64,000 nt of DNA from Cycas panzhihuaensis (Eukaryota > Cycadophyta). The DNA lies in the NCBI GenBank assembly GCA_023213395.1, contig CM041465.1:86187741-86251740 (forward strand), written 5' to 3'. Numbering within the stretch: position 1 is the first letter of the stretch; the number at the start of each line of letters is the position of its first letter. Shown piece after piece: positions 1 to 10,717 of this stretch. Under the pieces are notes generated by a model. The model was given only the letters and a program-made list of their open reading frames with translations, had not been told where the DNA came from and searched no databases. Both the position numbers and the translations under genes were made by a program.

Positions 1-288
1 ACCTTGGATGAGAGGTGTTTAACTGCTTACCAAGCTAACCTCGTGTCTAAAGCACGCTCGCAAAGGACTTACGATAATCACCTTCGTTCTCACCCTTTAT
101 ATCCTAGGGACCATGTCCTGAAGCTGAAATATCTTCATGACTGCTTAACTAAATTCAGACCCAAATGGATCGGTCCCTTTACTGTTCTCGAGAGTCTCAA
201 TAATGACGCTTATAGGATCACCACCCTAGAGGGCCTTGAATTTGAGAAAGCCATTAATGGGAAATTCCTCAAAATATTCTATACATGA
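1..288 (+). pseudogene. Integrase C-terminal end of E0 pol (partial)
   Basis: This open frame enters from the left edge and ends at a stop at 286-288. It holds the C-terminal part of a retroviral-type integrase: a basic stretch, then W-I-G-P-F-T-V near residue 56, the usual end-of-pol DNA-binding fold, finishing K-F-L-K-I-F-Y-T. The same tail, with conserved GPF and LEGLEFEK blocks, ends E1 pol at 31495. The catalytic core lies outside the window. The frame is open here, but the element is truncated by E1 just downstream, so it is unlikely to be active. Confidence 0.85.
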
Positions 289-1651
289 TTTCTTCATTGT
301 CTTTTCCACGCTCCGAAATGAGCCTAAACTACCATCCTAAGCTTGTTCCCATTCCTCCTAGCCATAAGCGGGATGGCAACTTAGGGTGGCTCTCTCATTA
401 CTTTTAGGCTCCTCCCGTGGAACCCCTATTCCCATTCCCCTGGGAACCTTGTCCTTCTATTTGGGCATCTCCTCCCCCAATTAGGATGATGTGTTGGAGT
501 CTCGCCACTCCCTTTTGATTGGCATTTTCTTTACATATCCCTCTATGCTCCCATGTGGACATCTGTGATGTCCTGTGTCTTGGCCTCATATGTACTTATC
601 ATCATTGCTCATGGTGATCGTATGTGCCTCTATTAGGAATATGGCCCTGTATGAAAGGAAACATGTATAATATGAACGCCATCCCCCCAAAAGAGGGGTT
701 TTTCTGCCTAAAATTTCTTAAATTTTTGCTCGAGTGAGCCACTCTCACTCTCACTTGGACCAGGGCTACCTAATGCACCGATCCTGTCTCTCTCTTGGTC
801 CAGTTTGAACTCCGGGAGATCATCTCTGGCCTTTAATAGGCCCAAAACTACACTAAAAAATATTAAAAAGCAACAAATTTTAATTGACAAGATGGGTTTG
901 GGTTTCGATGATCCACTCACTGGATCTGGTCGTGCCGTCGCCATCTCATTGCCCTCATCTCAATGACTGTCTCCCAGTTTTGATCCAATGGTCAGATCTC
1001 CCTCCACATGCCTCTGAAGTTGGGGGCACTCCGTTGCGTAAGGGAAGGGCTCTAAATTCATTCGTGAGCCCGTGAAAATGAATCCTATTTTCATCGATTT
1101 TCCTTATATAAGTAGGGGCCCTGACATGCACTTTCTCTATTTTTGCTTTTAAGATAGCCTTTGAGATCATCTCTAATCTCCAATCACTATTGCCTTATGG
1201 CCTTGTTCCTTATTACACTTCCATAGCCTCCATTTTACTCATTCCTCTAGGTGAATTTATGGCACCTCGCCGATGCATTTTTGCTAGAGTCCTTTCGTCT
1301 CATTTTGCATGTCACTCCCATGCATGCCCGAGTTTATACTCGTTTGGCTCATTTCGTCATCCTAGATTCATTTTTGTAGTTCGTTCATGCCCCTAGGGTC
1401 TCCAAAAGGAGAACTCCCTTTGTTCGGGACCTCTCTTTGCTTTCTTAAGAAACCTTTGGCATCCTAGAGTGGCCTTCTTACCGCCCACTCTCTGCCAGTG
1501 GTCAGATAGTCTACTCCTATCCTCAGGTAACCTCATTAATGGGTCCTCCTACCCTTCACAGCCACTATTACTAGCCATACGAGCCTCTTTTTTTCTTTTA
1601 CTTCGACTCTATTGCACATTTTCTCTATCGAGACACTTTCTTTTCTTGACC
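289..1651 (+). other. E0 3' non-coding region; PMD cassette absent
   Basis: No supportable coding sequence. Bases 300 to about 680 match, in reverse complement, the segment just downstream of E1 integrase (about 31090-31470). From about 684 the match jumps to the segment upstream of the PMD start in E1 (about 7170 down to 6210). The whole PMD unit that lies between these two blocks in E1 and E2 is therefore missing. The CCTTATATAAG core at 1102-1112 and a C-run/G-run hairpin (about 684-700) are kept. Confidence 0.75.
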
Positions 1652-2074
1652 ATGGCTCTCTTCATTTTTACCGATGGCAGAAGGCGCAGTAACCCCGGTC
1701 CCTCCATCGTGGCATGGATTCTTCACGACCCTTCCAGATATGATTTCCTACATTCTAGAATCTTCCTCCTTGAGGCCACCAATAACGAAGCTGAGTACAT
1801 GATCGTTATTGAAGCTCTCACTGATGCACTCTGTTTTCACCTCGGATCTATTGTTCTCCTTTGCGATTCCCAGGTTGTGGTGTCCCATCTCACCCAGGTT
1901 TATCGGGTGTGATGCCCACGCATGAGAGTCCTCGCTTCAACCGTTAGGTCCCTATTGGCTTATTTTTAGTCTGTCGACATCTGACAAATCCCTTGAGCCC
2001 TTAACACTGAGGCAGACAACCTCATTCATCTCATCCTTGAGTGTCGCCTTCCTCTTCTTGTCGACTACCCTTAA
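1652..2074 (+). pseudogene. aRNH: free-standing archaeal-type RNase H ORF of E0
   Basis: RNase HI domain of the extra type found in Tat-clade retrotransposons, expected to degrade RNA in RNA:DNA hybrids during reverse transcription. Visible motifs: F-T-D-G near residue 7 (first Asp; the usual GG is RR-like here), N-N-E-A-E-Y near residue 48 (Glu), L-L-C-D-S-Q near residue 73 (second Asp) and A-D-N-L near residue 120 (last Asp). The frame is 141 codons including the stop, exactly as in E1 and E2, with four internal stops (first at 1910). It opens at an ATG whose reading frame is also open upstream to about 1469. It lies downstream of integrase, not between RT and integrase. Confidence 0.82.
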
Positions 2075-2404
2075 GAGATTTGCCCAGTCGCCCTATTGCC
2101 CAAGTCTCGGGCTATCTTGCAGTTCACTTTACGATCTGATCGCACCTCTGAAAGCTAGTCGCTAATGAGGTTAAACTATGATGACCATTAGGTTTGATCA
2201 TTTACCCTTTCTCTTGTTACCATTGCACTTTTTCTTTGCACCCTTACAATGGGGACATCCCCCCTCATTTGTCATAGCTTCCAGTCAATTCTTGGGTGGC
2301 ACATGGGCAACCCCTATGTTATCTCCACCTTTTCGTCCTCATATCCACGAGTTTCTCCATGACACTCACCAGCACCCTTCGCTCTGGTTATGATCATGAT
2401 TGAT

Positions 2405-2405
2405 A

Positions 2406-2436
<31 letters not shown>

Positions 2437-2449
2437 GTGTGTGTGTGTG
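2405..2449. repeat. Compound microsatellite (ATCT)n-(GT)n
   Basis: About eight ATCT units are followed by about seven GT units, roughly 65 bp upstream of the E0 polypurine tract. E1 (about 5450) and E2 (about 17520) have only short AT/GT-rich tracts at the matching place, so the repeat expanded in E0. Confidence 0.9.
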
Positions 2450-2513
2450 CTACTGACAGTTTATTGCCAGCATTTGCCATCACACCATGCTTTTGAGGGG
2501 TGAGGCTCTGCTG

Positions 2514-2525
2514 CCAAGGGGGCAG
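2514..2525 (+). other. E0 polypurine tract
   Basis: CCAAGGGGGCAG lies directly before the LTR start TGTTTCC. The same tract is found in reverse complement at E1 (5368-5380) and E2 (10690-10704). It would prime plus-strand DNA synthesis. Confidence 0.8.
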
Positions 2526-2579
2526 TGTTTCCTGGCTACCAAGAATGGGTATGGATAGGTTGACTTAGGTAAGCGCAGG
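2526..2579 (+). repeat. E0 LTR, first 54 bp (interrupted)
   Basis: Starts TGTTTCC and matches, base for base with scattered changes, the reverse complement of the last 54 bp of the E1 LTR (5314-5367). It is cut at GCAGG, which is the candidate 5-bp target duplication for E1. The second copy should lie off the right edge of the window. Confidence 0.82.
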
Positions 2580-5367
2580 TGGATATGCGTCTACGGGATA
2601 ACTGCCTTGCTATGTAGGGATAGTGAGAATGATCGATGACACTATCAGGGTACAAATAGGAACTTACAAGCAAGGTGAGTACCACGCAAGGCGCCCCATG
2701 CACCAGAGCGCGAGTTCAGTACCTACGGATGGTACCCAACTACCTAAAGGTGGTTCCCCACTTCGACTAGGAAGAGGGAAGGCGAAAGAGTAGCCTGGAT
2801 AGATTTTAAAGAAGGGTCCTCCCACCCTTTGGATGGCCAGAAGGGAAGGGAGAGAATCCCTCGAAGGTTTCCCTATAGTGGACAAAAACGAATAGGGGCA
2901 AGGTAGGTAAATAGCCTACGATTAAGACCTCCTCAGTTACTCGGCTAAGCGAAAGAAACCAAGGGAAGATGAAGGGAGTAGGAATGATCAATCGATCAAA
3001 AGTTCCCCCCTTTGAAGGAGCAATCAAGAGAAGAGAGGGTGCTAAGGTACACACAAGTAAGCCAAACCAAATATGATAAGCCAAGAGACCAAAGGCAAGG
3101 TTTACAGGCTAAAAGGAAACGCTAAAGGGAAGAACTTCCTAAAACCCTTTCCTACAATAGGTATGGTATATGACATATAACATACAAAATGCAAACAAAA
3201 AAGGAGAGTTGATTCCCCTTTTCTTTTATGTTGTCTAATTAATACTATACAAACCTTTTCAAAAGAAAGAGAGTGAAATGAAGCAAGAACACATACCCAG
3301 AATGAGGGCGTGATTGAGGTGGCGACGCTTCTACAAGATGTCCAAATCATTCCACGAAGCAACGGTAGGGGGTCGCAGTAGGATGAAGCATGGGGCTTCC
3401 TTACCTTCCCCAGAAAGTGACACTAAAGTGCTAAAAAAGAAGAAAAAGAAAGTGATAGCGGAAAATGAAATGCTATGATAAAATACAAGTAAATACACTT
3501 GCCTAGGAGAGAGAGGAGAAGAGAAGTTCCTCGCGTCCTCTGTTTACCTGTAAGTAAGTGTAAAGGTTCCTTTCCGAAGAAAGGAGGCTAGCAACACAAG
3601 AGAGAGCACCAAAAAAACATATATATATATGCACATGCCAAACTAAATCTCTATACATATATGTTAGTACTCATAAATCATAAGGTTACAGTAATAAATT
3701 ATGGTAAAAAATGCTCAAATGAACTGTAAGTAGATAGGTGAGCCTCAGAGTAGCCCACCTCCTGTAAAGGGCAACCCTACCCTCCCTCAAGAAGCCACAG
3801 GGCAACGAGGGTATGGCTGTATAGCTGGCTAGAAACTGGGGTAGCAAAAGTACAAAAGAGCCCAAGGGAGTCCTCAATGAGCCAGAGTGCTATGGGAAGC
3901 AAACCAGGCTATTGAGAGAAGGGTTGAGCTAAGGAAAGTCTCCAGGGCTTATGTGTTGCCTGGATGAGGGAAATGAGTCTGCAAACCAGCATTACAATAG
4001 GTGCAAATGCTAATTTCAGTAGTTGGAAGTGGTCCTCTAATCCCCTGCCCACTTTAGGAACAACACGGGGGCAAAGAGGAGGGTTTGGAGGGAAAAAGCC
4101 TCTTAGGAAGTGTAAAGGTGGTACAGAATCCACCCAGCTCTAATCTAAACCCTATGGAGCCCTCTTTGGCCACTATCCTGGGTATGAAATGCAAGAAAAG
4201 AGGCTTAAGTAGTAGAGAAAAATCCAAGAGAGAGGCAAGAAACAAACTCTTAAAATAAGATAAGAAAACTAGTGACAAACATACACAAATCTGGGCATAA
4301 ACTAAGCAAAGAAATGACTTTAATCAATAAATACCTTTAGAGAAAGTGGGAGGCATTTGCCTCTGTAAAAGCCTGCTAAGAAGAGGCTGGAAAACCTGAG
4401 AAAAGGCTGGAGTATAGTAGGTATAGAGCCCCTGCTAAGATGGTGAGGAAATCACATACAGGACCACCTAGTATTTGCTGAGGCAAGGAGACCCTAAAAA
4501 CTCCTCAAGGAGGCCCTCTCCAAGGCATGTAATAAGCTGTGAGGATGTCACAGTGAAGCCTAAGGAGAGCTGGGTGTTGAAGAGCAATTGTAGGTCCTAG
4601 AAATACAACAGAGCAATAGAAGAGAGCAGACAACAGGGCATTTTTCCTTTGTAATCCTTCCAAATAGAGGCAAAAGATCCTAAAAATGAGTTGAGATGGC
4701 CTTAAATACTTAGCCCCAACCCTAATCGAGTGATTAGGGCTTGGTTGGCACTGAGGTGGGTCAAAGGACACGTGGTAATTTTGTAATAAATGTGAGAATT
4801 ACCATGACGGTTTTAAAAAATAAATTATAACAATCACACTGTGGGAAACTTTCCGATACCGCGGTAAACTTTGTGGTACCGCAGTAAACTTCACAATACC
4901 GCAAAATTTGCCATGGTGTAGGACCAGAAGATTAAATTAGCCCAAACAGCCAGCCAGGGTTATGGACTAGTACACTAGGAGGCTGGCAGGGGGGCGAGCC
5001 CACCTACCCAGAGGCAAACAACAGACCGAGAACTGCAAGAAAGGCCATCATGGGACTCAAAGATACAACAAGGAGGCCAAATGGTGATGAATCAACATAT
5101 GAGTGAACATCACATAAATCAAGTAAGTCTTAAGGAGAGTAGGGCAGATTGCGGGAAGTGATATGGCCACTGGGGTGCTACATTTACTGGGAGTGTGCCC
5201 CCGCTATAGTCGTCATAGGCTAAATAGGTGTAGATGATGCGAACCATGTATGAAAAACATAGCATGCAAGCAAATACTCCTCATAAAAAGCAAAGAATAG
5301 GGTGAGAAACATACCTGCACTTACCTGAGTCGACCTCTCCGTATCCATTCCCAGAAGCTGGGAAACA
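2580..5367 (-). repeat. E1 3' LTR (complete, 2788 bp)
   Basis: On the + strand it reads TGGATATGCG...GGGAAACA, giving TGTTTCCC...CA in element sense. Bases 2580-3684 align with the partial 5' LTR at 38325-39431. Flanks fit: E0 LTR to the left, E1 PPT to the right. Open frames inside it (for example about 2800-3360 and 3690-4280, - strand) have no recognisable domain and are not called. A 20-bp direct repeat lies at 4857-4916. Confidence 0.88.
4857..4916. repeat. Three 20-bp direct repeats in E1 LTR
   Basis: Units start at 4857, 4877 and 4897, each with TACCGC followed by a TAAACTT-like or AAATTTG block. Related motifs occur in the E2 LTR (29095-29135) and in the region upstream of the PMD ORF (7184-7280 and 19177-19203), so this could be a cis-acting motif. 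Function is unknown. Confidence 0.65.
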
Positions 5368-5380
5368 CTGCCCCCTTGGC
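5368..5380 (-). other. E1 polypurine tract
   Basis: Reads GCCAAGGGGGCAG on the - strand, directly before the LTR start TGTTTCCC in element sense. Same sequence class as the E0 tract. Confidence 0.8.
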
Positions 5381-5784
5381 GTGAGCCTCATTGTTCAGAA
5401 GCATGGTGCGATGGCGAATGCTAGCAACACAACTGTCAGTAACACATGTGTATGTAGATATATAAATGAAGATCGTAACAGTAGTCAAGGGTGTCAGCGA
5501 GTGTCATGGCAGAATGCGTGGATACGAGGACAGAGATGGAGACAACATAGGGGTTGCCGATGTACCACCCAGGAATCGACTGGAAGATAAGAAGGATGAG
5601 GGGGCTGCCCCCATCACGGAAGATGCAAAGAGATGTGCATAATCAAGTAGAAGAGATGAGTGAACAAAACTGGTAGTCACCATAGTTTAACCTCATTAGT
5701 AGCTGGCTTTTGGAGGTGCAAACGGATCGCAAGATGACGTGTAAGATGGCCTAGGACTTGGGTAACAGAGCAACTGGATGAGTC
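5381..5784 (-). other. E1 non-coding region between aRNH and PPT
   Basis: No coding signal seen on either strand. It aligns with the matching stretches of E2 (17471-17798) and, reversed, of E0 (2075-2513). Confidence 0.6.
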
Positions 5785-6207
5785 TCAGGGGCAGTTAGCG
5801 AGAAAAGGGACGCGAAGCTCAAGGATGAGGCGAACAAGACTATCTACCTCAGCGTTGAGGGCTCGAGGAATGTGCTGAATGTCGATAGATTAAAGATAAG
5901 CCAGGAGAGATCTGGCGCTCGAAGCAAGGGCTCTCAGGTAAGGGCATCACACCTGGTAAACCTAGGTGAGATAGGACACCACACCCTGGGAGTCACAAAG
6001 TAGGATGATCGATCTGTGATAGAAACATAATGTATCAGTGAGGGTCTCAATAACAACTATGTACTCAGCTTCATTATTGGTAGCCTTGGGGAGGAAGATT
6101 CTAGAATGTAGGAAGTTATGTCCGGAAGAGCTGTGAAGAATCCAAGCAGTAGCAGAAGGTCCGGGGTTACCACGGCTTCCACCGTCGATAAAAATGTAGA
6201 GACACAT
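5785..6207 (-). pseudogene. aRNH: free-standing archaeal-type RNase H ORF of E1
   Basis: The best preserved of the three copies. From the ATG at 6207 the domain shows F-I-D-G-G-S-R-G-N-P-G-P-S near residue 7, N-N-E-A-E-Y near 48, L-L-C-D-S-Q near 73 and E-V-D-S-L near 120, which supplies all four acidic positions expected of an RNase HI. Three internal stops (about 5961, 5946 and 5910) break the last 60 codons. Length is 423 bp, identical to E0 and E2. The frame is also open upstream to 6324. It is divergent from the PMD ORF, whose start lies 1.2 kb to the right. Confidence 0.85.
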
Positions 6208-7426
6208 AGGTGATCTTAGTAGTGAAAATATACAGTAAACGTAAGAGTCAGAGCAAAAGAGACTCGAAAGGCAAGCAATGAATAGCTGTGAAGGATAGGA
6301 GGACCTAGGAATGAGGCTACCCAAGCATGAGAGCGGGCTATCCGACTACTGCTTGAGAGCAGGTGGAAGAAGGGACACCCTCGAGTACCAAAGGTTGCTT
6401 TGGAAAGTAAAACATGCCCCCGACCAGGGGGAGTACTCCCTCTAGAGGCCCCAGGGGTAGAAAATAGCTACAGAAATGAGTCCAGGACGATAAAATAAGC
6501 CAAATGAGTATAAACTCAGGTGTGCGTAGGGGTGGCACATAAAATGAGATGAAAGGGCCCTGCAAAAAAAAACATTGGCAGGGTGCCATAAATGCATCCA
6601 TAAGAAGGAGCGAAACGAAGGCAATGGGAGCGCAACGAGAGATAGGGCTAGAAGGTAAAGGTGATCAGCGATACGAGACGGTCTAGAGGGCTATCACGAG
6701 AGTTAAAATGGAGACAGTGCCCATTGGGGCCCCCGCCTATATAAGGAAACTTGATAGAAAACAGATTCATTTTCACAGGCTCTCGAGAGAAATCAGAGCC
6801 ATTCCTTTATGCAGCAGAGCACCACCCAACTTCAGAGGCACACAGAGGGAGATCAGACCGTTGGACTGGAGCACGAAGATAGCCATCGAGACCACATGAG
6901 TGAGATGACGACAACTAGGCCAGATCCAGTGAGTGGATCGTACAAAACCCAGCCAATCTCAAAGTTTTAATTTTGTTACTTTTTGTGAATTTTGTGTGAT
7001 TGTTTAGGCCCCATATGGGCGAAAAGTGACCTCTCAGAGTCTGAATCATACCCAGAAAGAGGCGAGACTGGGGCATTAGGTAACTCGGGTCCCGATGGGC
7101 CCCACTGGGGCCCACCTGGAAGATTTTTTTTTTGTTTTTTGGGCAGAAACCCTCTCCTTTTGGGGGGAGGGGGGGCATTTGCACCACGGCAAAGATTGCG
7201 GTGCCCTGATCTTTGCCACGGGGCCCTGATCACCGCGGGACCCGGGCCAAACTCTGCGGTACTGCAAAGTATGGCACGGTGCGAAGGCAGAACTGCAGAA
7301 AAAGGGAGATGGGGGCCCGGGGTGTCCTAAATCTTGATCAGGTGGAGCTGATGAATAGTTAAAGGGATAGAGAGATGAGTGCAAGCTAGGTTCTAACTAG
7401 TTTTATGATGTTTACAAGATGTGATC
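6208..7426. promoter_or_regulatory. E1 divergent intergenic region (aRNH / PMD)
   Basis: About 1.2 kb lies between the aRNH ORF (- strand) and the PMD ORF (+ strand). TATATAAG at 6738-6745 is kept in E2 (18748-18757) and E0 (1102-1112) and is nearly palindromic, so it could serve either strand. A G-run block (about 7160-7176) and an imperfect hairpin (7184-7196 with 7209-7221, 11 of 13 paired) follow. Promoter function is inferred from position and conservation only. No host-like gene is seen; open frames at 6976-7384 are low-complexity shadows. Confidence 0.5.
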
Positions 7427-8105
7427 ATGATAGACAACTGCGAAAACATAGGGATGGCGATGCTAAACTTCATAGAGATGATGTCTCAGGGGGACAAGGG
7501 AGTCCTACAGAGATGTGGCTTGCTGAAGGTCATGAGGATGCCTCAGTATATGTCAGACCAAAGGCTACTGATTGATATCGTGTCACACTGGGATCAGAGG
7601 AGGTACGTTTTCCACCTACCCCAGGTGGGAGATGTGATAGTGACACCGAGGGATATCAGATGGATACTGGGAGTGCCGGTGACTGGGAGGTCGGTAGCAC
7701 TAAGAGCACTGCCTGGCAATGAGGCAACACACAGAGAGGCGGTGACATACTTTACAGGATCAGACAGATGGGAGAGGCAAGGGGTTCCTCTCTAGGCTAT
7801 AGTCATGTCAAGGATTCCTTAAGTGAGGAAATTGATTACTTTGTGTATTCTGTTCCAGGTTTCTCAGAAACAGAACTATAGGAATATCCCTGGGGGATGG
7901 ATGGATGCAGTGCATCATTGTGAGGCCGGCAAGAGGATGGACTGGGCTACCCTGATAGTGGCGAACCTCGTCACACAACTAGATGCCATCAAAGTAGCGG
8001 GCAAGGGAGGACTGTCATACAGCACGTTGCTACAGTGTTAGTTTTTTGATCATTTTAGAGTAATGGCACTAGTAAGGGGACCACACCCTATTGCAGAGTG
8101 GGCAC
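7427..8105 (+). pseudogene. Antisense PMD ORF of E1, exon 1 first part
   Basis: Protein of the plant-mobile-domain type, a domain known in plant MAIN/MAIL proteins, in some MULE transposons and in gypsy elements; its biochemical role is not established. Start is the ATG at 7427, which aligns with the E2 start (M-V/I-D-N-C-E-N). Around residue 60 lies the typical block F-H-L-P...V-T-P-R-D-I-R-W-I-L-G-V-P-V-T-G-R, later G-G-W-M-D-A and G-G-L-S-Y. Stops occur at 7793, 7820 and 8039. The ORF is antisense to gag-pol and is cut by E2 at 8105. It resumes in the same frame at 29656. Confidence 0.75.
8101..8105. repeat. Target duplication of E2, left copy (GGCAC)
   Basis: GGCAC abuts the E2 LTR. The right copy at 29651-29655 is GGCCC (4 of 5). 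The uninterrupted PMD ORF of E2 itself has GGCTC at this site (about 20085), which fits a 5-bp duplication followed by point change. Confidence 0.75.
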
Positions 8106-10689
8106 TGAAATGCTTGCCGTGGGGTGGTATCCCTATGTTTAGTAAAAAGAACGGATTATACAAAGCTAAGTTAGGCTAAACAACAAGGACTTCACCTCGC
8201 ATGGTATCCGTGCACCAGAGCGTGGATTCAGAACTACAGAGGTGCCTGGTTGCTTCTAGGTAGCTACACAAAGTGAGGCCTTCCTACCCCTCGGATGGCC
8301 AGGAAGAGGAGGAGAGAACCTGGCACATTGCATCTTCTCAAGGAAGTGAGAAGACAACACGAGAATGGGAATATAGGTAAAGTGTGGCATCTAGGTGTAT
8401 GCTAGCAAAAGGGGTAAAGTATGGGTAGTTCTAACATGAAATGAACAATCTAAATATGCTAGACTAACCACTAGATAAAAGATATGCAAAGCAAAAGTAT
8501 GTTCCTTTCCACTTTCAATTTTTTATGTGTTTCTAACTATGCAAACATGTGCATAAAGAACAACATCATAAAGAAGATATACAAGGACAAGGAAAATACC
8601 TGGACCTGGCGTCTGAATAGAGCGCTACACGTTTCTTTGCTTCCCACTCTTTCCCGCTTCACTTGTCACACATGCGATACCAGTCGGCAATGGTTGCCGT
8701 GAGCAACCGAAGAGGGGCTAGCTTACCTCCCCTTATGTATACAAAAATAAAACAGAATAGCAAACAATAGAAAATGACAAAAAGCACTAAATGTGGAACT
8801 AACCTGCAATGGGTTTTGTTCCACATGTGACTCCACCGATGTGAGATACTGTAAATCAAATAGATGAGTATCTTCCTCTCAGAAGAGGGGCCACAAAATA
8901 GATCAAGTATATGTACTAAACTCAGATGAAACAAAATCAAACTAAGCTAAGCATATGTATTATCATTTAATGAAACAACATTCAACAAAACTCCCGCAAA
9001 TAGTTACTGTAAATGACACCCAAAATGAAGAGTGTAGCCTTAGAATGGCTAACTCACCCATAAGAAATCTCCACTTAGTCTCGGGAAGGGAAAGCAGGAC
9101 TCACAAAGAATGACATAGGGCAGTGAATAACGAGAAAGAAGAGGGTAACTAAAAGGTCTGCAAACACCCAAAGGACGAGATGCTACGAACAGTAAATCGT
9201 CTGACTGGGTGGGTAGCAAACCGTTAACCAGCAAGAAGCGGTTTCAGGGCTTATGCGATGCCCAAAACCAACAGATGAAAATCTAGAACCAGCATGGCAA
9301 TGGGCTACCAATGCTGGTTTAGCTCTGAAAATAAGCTCCCAAACCCTCTAACCCAACTTCTAGGAAGGCACCAAAGGTAAGGGGAAAGAGAATAAGGGAC
9401 AGAACCCTTGGGCAAAAGGATAGCAAGGGGGACGGACCCCGCCTTCCTCCCTCAAATTCTCTTTGTGTTACCCCCCTGCAATAGCCACCTAAGAGTAGGT
9501 TTGTAGGGATTATTAAGAAAGCACTATTATGCCAAAAGACAAGAGAATGATGCTAAATAGGTACAGCAATAAGAAGGCGCATAGACTAAGATTTTATCCA
9601 TAAAAGCATAAAGAAATAACATAAATTACAAAGTAAATGTGAGAGGTACCTTGTTGTGAAGATATCAAGCATGAACTTGCTAGAGAAATAGAAGGAAAAA
9701 ACTAGCATTCAGTGAAATATGATGGCAGGTTTGGAGAGGAGAGAAATGTAAGGATGATCCTATGAGTTTGGAGTCTTTAAAGATTGTCTTTTGGGAGATT
9801 TTGAAGATGATCCTCCTTGAAGCCTTGAAGTCCTGCAAATAGATGTAAAGCTTGCTGTTTTTGAGCAATAAGGGCAGCAATGGTCCTTGGAAATGAGCCA
9901 GCAGCTATGTGTCTCTCTCTACAGTAGATTTCTGTGGAGGATTTTGTATATTTTTTTTTATAAAAATGAGCAAAAGATCCTTGAAAATGAAGAGGATTTC
10001 TTGTTTTATCCCTTGCTCACTGTAGGTCAACGTTGGGGATGTTAGGGTAATGCAAATGTGCGGGTGCCATGCAGTAGTTATGTGAAAAAAAATAGAAATT
10101 ATCATGTGATTTTTAAAAAAAAATTTCAAACAGTCGCCTTGTGCTAAACTTGTGATCTTGACAAGAAGATCTGATGCAGCTAAGTTCTGGATACCAGACT
10201 AGAAACAAAAAATAAATAAAAATAAGTAGAAATAAAGGTTTAGAGTTAATATTAAGAGTAAATTAAGACTGGAACAACTGAGAGAAATACCCAAGTGATG
10301 GGCAAGTAGCCAAAATAGTGAAATGGGTATCAACTAAGGATTTAATCAGACTTGGAAGAGACTGCAACACGAGCAGGGTGTCGTAACAGGGGCAAACATG
10401 ACTAGTTGAAGCATCCCGGGAGGTCATGGAGATGAAGTGGGTGGTTGTGCACCATATGGGGTGTAGCATTCACTAAAGAATGCCCCCATTGTGAGTCATC
10501 ATAGGTTGAAAGTGTGCTATAAGCACATGCACTATGATCAAGCAAAGAAGCAATGCAGGCAGGTAAGCATATGTCAAGTAGTCTATGCTAAACAATCTCA
10601 TTCAAACAAGAGCAGGGAGAAGTGAGAATATATACCTAAGATTACCTGAGTCGATGCATCTCGAGTCTATTCCCAGTAGTTGAGAAACA
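8106..10689 (-). repeat. E2 3' LTR (2584 bp)
   Basis: TGAAATGC...GAGAAACA on the + strand. It aligns along its length with 27085-29650. It is only distantly related to the E1 LTR (shared blocks such as GTGCACCAGAGC near 8209 and 2698), so E2 belongs to a different subfamily. The open frame at 8659-8940 (- strand) is repeated in the other LTR but shows no known domain. Confidence 0.9.
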
Positions 10690-10704
10690 CTACCCCCTTG
10701 GCAG
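10690..10704 (-). other. E2 polypurine tract
   Basis: CTGCCAAGGGGGTAG in element sense lies directly before LTR start TGTTTCTC. It sits 18 bp from the family-G insertion site. Confidence 0.8.
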
Positions 10705-10717
10705 CAGAGACTCACCG

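Larger units (their letters stand above)
1..2579 (+). mobile_element. E0: 3' end of a Tat-clade Ty3/gypsy element
   Basis: The visible part runs in + sense from the integrase C-terminus (to 288) through a 3' non-coding stretch, an aRNH ORF (1652-2074), a microsatellite, the polypurine tract (2514-2525) and the first 54 bp of the LTR (from TGTTTCC at 2526). The LTR stops at 2579, where E1 begins in opposite orientation. E0 matches E1 and E2 in reverse complement along this whole stretch but has no PMD ORF between integrase and aRNH. The rest of its LTR should lie beyond the far end of E1, outside the window. Confidence 0.88.

Noticed and set aside
2664-4771. Several 60-90-codon open frames in the E1 LTR
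   Set aside because: Not kept as longer frames in the other LTR copy, many begin at non-ATG codons, no domain.
6915-7384. Overlapping open frames on both strands near the G-run upstream of PMD
   Set aside because: GC-rich low-complexity sequence gives long frames in all phases; frames are not kept in E2.
7823-7858. Possible short intron (GTGAGG...TTCCAG) in the PMD ORF
   Set aside because: Only about 36 nt, below the usual plant minimum, and the sequence is readable in frame in both copies.
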